Source: JARDZI01 sp041639705 (GTDB lineage: Bacteria; Bacillota; Clostridia; Clostridiales; Caloramatoraceae). From it: 24,134 nucleotides of DNA. The notes beneath the pieces were generated by a model. That model ran no database searches. It was not told where the DNA came from and saw nothing but the letters and a program-made list of their open reading frames with translations. A program made the translations under genes and the position numbers. Numbering within the stretch: position 1 is the stretch's first letter; every line of letters begins with the position of its first letter. Where the stretch lies: the NCBI GenBank assembly GCA_041639705.1, contig JBEQBT010000014.1, positions 1-24,134 of the forward strand, in the 5' to 3' direction. Shown here piece by piece: positions 21,450 to 24,134 of this stretch.

Positions 21450-22436
21450 ATGACATATATGGCAGGAATAACAGGTATAGGTGTTTCACTACCTGAAAAA
21501 ATTTTGACAAATGCTGATCTTGAAAAAATGGTTGAGACCAGTGATGAATGGATAACTACAAGAACAGGTATTAAGGAAAGAAGAATTACATCAAATGATA
21601 TTGCAGCTTCCGACTTATCAACTGAAGCAGCAATAGAGGCAATAAATATGTCAGGAACAAAACCAGAAGAAATTGATTTAATAATAGTTTGTACTGTAAC
21701 TCCTGATATGATGTTTCCTACAACAGCTGCAATTGTACAAAATAACATTGGAGCAGTTAATGCTGCAGGATTTGATCTGTCAGCTGGATGCACTGGCTTC
21801 ATATATGGGGTTACTGTAGCAAACCAATTTATAAAAAGTGGACTTTATAAAAACATACTTGTAGTTGGCTGTGATATTCTTTCAAGTATAACAAATTACA
21901 AAGACAGAAATACATGTGTACTTTTTGGAGATGGCGCTGGAGCTGTAGTTATATCAAGAACAGAGGATGAAGGAATTATCAGTGAATATATTAAATCTGA
22001 TGGTTCAGGAGGAGCATATCTTACATTACCTGCAGGTGGTTCAAAAATGCCTGCTTCATTTGATACCGTAGAAAAGGGATTACATTTTACTCATATGGAT
22101 GGTGCAGAGGTATTTAAATTTGCTGTTAAGGCTATGCCTGATGCTGTAAATCATATCCTGGATAAAACAGGGTTGAAAATAAGCGATATTGATTATTTAA
22201 TACCTCATCAGGCTAATATAAGAATAATAGAATCAGCAGCAAAACGTCTTAACTTCCCTATGGATAGGGTGGGAATATCTATAGATAAATATGGCAATAT
22301 GTCATCAGCTTCCATTCCAGTAACCTTATATGAGGTTTATAAAAATAACAAAATTAAAAAGGATGATAAGATTGTTATTGTTGGATTTGGTGCAGGTCTA
22401 ACATATGGTGCTTTACTTATTAAATGGTTGATTTAG
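21450..22436 (+). CDS. fabH: 3-oxoacyl-ACP synthase III
   Basis: FabH condenses acyl-CoA with malonyl-ACP and starts fatty acid synthesis. The 328-residue protein has the complete Cys-His-Asn triad: C114 in DLSAGCTGFIYG, H253 in IPHQANIRI and N283 in YGNMSSASIP. TSDEWITTRTGI near residue 30-41 and the GFGAGLTYG block at the end are family marks. ATG 21450 is five bases after AGGAGAG (21438-21444), so it probably shares the transcript with plsX. A later in-frame ATG (21459) lacks a ribosome binding site. Its last codons share sequence with the start of the longest fabK frame. Confidence 0.97.
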   Translation: MTYMAGITGIGVSLPEKILTNADLEKMVETSDEWITTRTGIKERRITSNDIAASDLSTEAAIEAINMSGTKPEEIDLIIVCTVTPDMMFPTTAAIVQNNIGAVNAAGFDLSAGCTGFIYGVTVANQFIKSGLYKNILVVGCDILSSITNYKDRNTCVLFGDGAGAVVISRTEDEGIISEYIKSDGSGGAYLTLPAGGSKMPASFDTVEKGLHFTHMDGAEVFKFAVKAMPDAVNHILDKTGLKISDIDYLIPHQANIRIIESAAKRLNFPMDRVGISIDKYGNMSSASIPVTLYEVYKNNKIKKDDKIVIVGFGAGLTYGALLIKWLI

Positions 22437-22468
22437 TTAAAGACATAAACAGGTTTGGAGGTGTTCTA

Positions 22469-23404
22469 TTGAAAGCAGATGTATGTAAAATACTAAATAT
22501 TGAGTATCCAATATTTCAAGGAGGTATGGCATGGGTATCGACATACCACTTGGCAGTAGCAGTTACAAACGCAGGAGGACTTGGAATAATTGCTGCTGGA
22601 AATGCTGATGGTGAATATTTAAGGAATCAAATAAAGAACATAAAAAAATTAACAAGCAAGCCATTTGGAGTTAATGTAATGCTTATGTCACCATTTGTTG
22701 ACGAGGTAATAAAAGTAATTATTGATGAAAAGGTGCCTATTATTACTACAGGAGCAGGTAATCCAGGAAAGTATATAAAATCTTTAAAGGAAGCAGGAAT
22801 TAAAATATTTCCAGTAGTACCATCAGTTCCATTAGCAAAAAGACTTGAACAGGAGGGAGTTGATGGGGTTATTGCAGAGGGTACAGAATCAGGAGGGCAT
22901 ATTGGAGAATTGACAACAATGAGTCTTGTGCCGCAGGTGGTGGACGCTGTTAACATACCCGTAATTGCAGCTGGAGGAATAGGTGATGGTAGAGGAATGC
23001 TTGCAGCCTTTGCTCTAGGTGCTGATGGAGTTCAATTAGGAACAAGATTTGTATGCTCTAAGGAATGTATAGTACATGAAAATTACAAAATTGCAATTAT
23101 AAACGCTAAGGATAGAGATGCTATTGCATCAGGAAGAGGAACTGGGCATCCTATAAGATGTTTGAGAAATAAATTAACCAGACAATTTGAGAAACTTGAA
23201 GTAACAGGCGGTACAAAGGAAGAATTGGAGGACCTTGGACGGGGAGCACTTAGGAAGGCTGTAGTAGATGGTGACGTTGAAAATGGTTCGGTTATGTCAG
23301 GTCAAATAGCAGGTTTAATTAAAGATATAAAATATTGTGATGAAATTATTAAGGATTTAATTAATGAATATAAAGCTAATCTGGCAAATATTAAAGGGTT
23401 TTAA
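22469..23404 (+). CDS. fabK: Enoyl-ACP reductase II FabK (FMN-dependent)
   Basis: FabK reduces trans-2-enoyl-ACP in each elongation cycle, replacing FabI. The 311-residue protein is a nitronate-monooxygenase-like TIM barrel: YPIFQGGMAWVS (13-24), FGVNVMLMSPF, catalytic H144 in EGTESGGHIGE, then IPVIAAGGIGDGRGM and GADGVQLGTRFV for FMN phosphate binding. The frame is open from ATG 22424 inside fabH, but that start has no ribosome binding site. TTG 22469 lies five bases after GGAGGTG (22457-22463) and gives the family start MKADVCKILNIEYPIFQGG. No fabI is present in the window. Confidence 0.96.
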   Translation: MKADVCKILNIEYPIFQGGMAWVSTYHLAVAVTNAGGLGIIAAGNADGEYLRNQIKNIKKLTSKPFGVNVMLMSPFVDEVIKVIIDEKVPIITTGAGNPGKYIKSLKEAGIKIFPVVPSVPLAKRLEQEGVDGVIAEGTESGGHIGELTTMSLVPQVVDAVNIPVIAAGGIGDGRGMLAAFALGADGVQLGTRFVCSKECIVHENYKIAIINAKDRDAIASGRGTGHPIRCLRNKLTRQFEKLEVTGGTKEELEDLGRGALRKAVVDGDVENGSVMSGQIAGLIKDIKYCDEIIKDLINEYKANLANIKGF

Positions 23405-23432
23405 GAACCACCGATTTATAAAATGAGGGATG

Positions 23433-24122
23433 GTGAAAATTATTAAGACTGCATTTTTATTTTCAGGACAGGGAGCTCAATACCTGGGAATGGGAAAAGA
23501 AATTTATAATAATTTTAAATGTGCCAGGGAAACATATGAAATGGCAAATAAGGCAACTGGTATGGATATAGCATCAATGTGCTTTGAAGGACCAGAAGAG
23601 ATACTTTCCCAAACAGAAAATACTCAGCCAGCTATTGTAACTACCTCAATGGCAATAGCAAGTGTACTTGATGAAAATAATATTTATGCGGACTATGCCG
23701 CAGGTTTAAGTCTTGGAGAATATTCAGCACTCATTTATTCAGGAGTATTTGATATTAGGGATGGGCTTGAATTAATCAAGAAGAGAGGTAAAATAATGCA
23801 GGACGCTTGTCCAGAGGGTTATGGAGGTATGGCTGCCATACTTGGTCTTGGTAGGGAAACAATTGAGGAATGCTGCGCGTCCTTAAAGAGTGAAGGAATT
23901 GTTGAAGTGGCAAATTATAATTGCCCTGGACAGATAGTAATTTCAGGAGAAAAAGCTATTGTTGAAAAGGCAGCTGGTATGCTTAAGAATATGGGAGCAT
24001 TAAAAATGATAATGCTGAATGTTAGTGGTCCATTTCATTCGAGCTTATTAAATGAGGCTGGAAAAGAATTAGAAAAAGAAATAAAAAAATACCATCTAAA
24101 TGCACCAAAAAAAGAATTATAG
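23433..24122 (+). CDS. fabD: Malonyl-CoA:ACP transacylase FabD, interrupted by an apparent frameshift
   Basis: FabD loads malonyl groups onto ACP. The frame contains FLFSGQGAQYLGMG (9-22), the nucleophile S93 in GLSLGE (91-96), the conserved R118 region, and catalytic H202 in GPFHS. It stops after 229 residues at TAG 24120-24122, although FabD is normally about 310 residues. The stop follows a run of seven A (24107-24113). Reading on in the -1 frame from that run gives RIIANYD, which fits the expected next strand of the family (V-x-x-N-x-D), so the gene probably continues past the window end with a one-base shift. GTG 23433 is chosen because ATG 23430 directly abuts GAGGG (23425-23429); the difference is one codon. 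Confidence 0.85.
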   Translation: MKIIKTAFLFSGQGAQYLGMGKEIYNNFKCARETYEMANKATGMDIASMCFEGPEEILSQTENTQPAIVTTSMAIASVLDENNIYADYAAGLSLGEYSALIYSGVFDIRDGLELIKKRGKIMQDACPEGYGGMAAILGLGRETIEECCASLKSEGIVEVANYNCPGQIVISGEKAIVEKAAGMLKNMGALKMIMLNVSGPFHSSLLNEAGKELEKEIKKYHLNAPKKEL

Positions 24123-24134
24123 CAAATTACGATA

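Noticed and set aside
21395..21802. 135-codon minus-strand frame opposite fabH
   Set aside because: It is the shadow of fabH and plsX codons and has no independent support.

Overview
The window is strongly AT-rich, densely packed chromosomal DNA. It looks like a spore-forming, fermentative Firmicute of the Clostridium type. The evidence is an alpha/beta-type small acid-soluble spore protein (SASP), the sporulation membrane protein YlbJ, the Pta-AckA acetate pathway, FabK as enoyl-ACP reductase, PASTA-kinase signalling, and a gene order matching the Bacillus/Clostridium core. No tRNA, rRNA, CRISPR array, prophage or intact insertion sequence was seen.

Layout. (1) 1-5752, + strand: the end of rsmB, then rlmN, a PP2C phosphatase, the PASTA kinase prkC, rsgA, rpe and thiN, with overlapping or nearly touching genes. 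This is a ribosome/translation and signalling operon. (2) 5753-6592: a 57-residue membrane protein gene converges on rpmB (L28, minus strand) over a shared perfect terminator. A 330-bp divergent promoter region follows. (3) 6593-10698: Asp23-family yloU, the fatty acid kinase fakA, and recG. (4) 10699-12884: a SASP gene, then rsmD, coaD and a coiled-coil protein gene. (5) 12885-16332: a cluster of GC-rich perfect hairpins, ylbJ (minus), a patatin-like phospholipase gene, and tmcAL (minus). (6) 16528-19565: pta-ackA for acetate/ATP production, then yceD-rpmF behind a near-consensus promoter. (7) 19566-24134: a hairpin-rich spacer, then the type II fatty acid synthesis operon fapR-plsX-fabH-fabK-fabD, with a plausible FapR operator over its own promoter.

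How the genes fit together. FapR senses malonyl-CoA and represses the fab operon. PlsX links acyl-ACP to phospholipid synthesis, and FakA feeds exogenous fatty acids into the same acyl-phosphate pool. CoaD makes the CoA precursor used by both Pta-AckA and fatty acid synthesis. Several genes (rlmN, rsgA, rsmD, tmcAL, rpmB, rpmF) serve the ribosome and tRNA.

Most of the content is conserved core. The less ordinary signals are: three consecutive GC-rich perfect hairpins (12946-13035) that resemble the end of a mobile element and supply the last codons and stop of ylbJ; two long perfect hairpins between rpmF and fapR; a 24-bp perfect palindrome after the SASP terminator; a small membrane protein gene in the position spoVM holds in Bacillus; and an apparent frameshift in fabD at a run of seven A near the window end. 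I do not see a convincing multi-gene system of an undescribed kind. Start codons were often moved inward from the longest reading frame where a Shine-Dalgarno sequence and family N-termini agreed.
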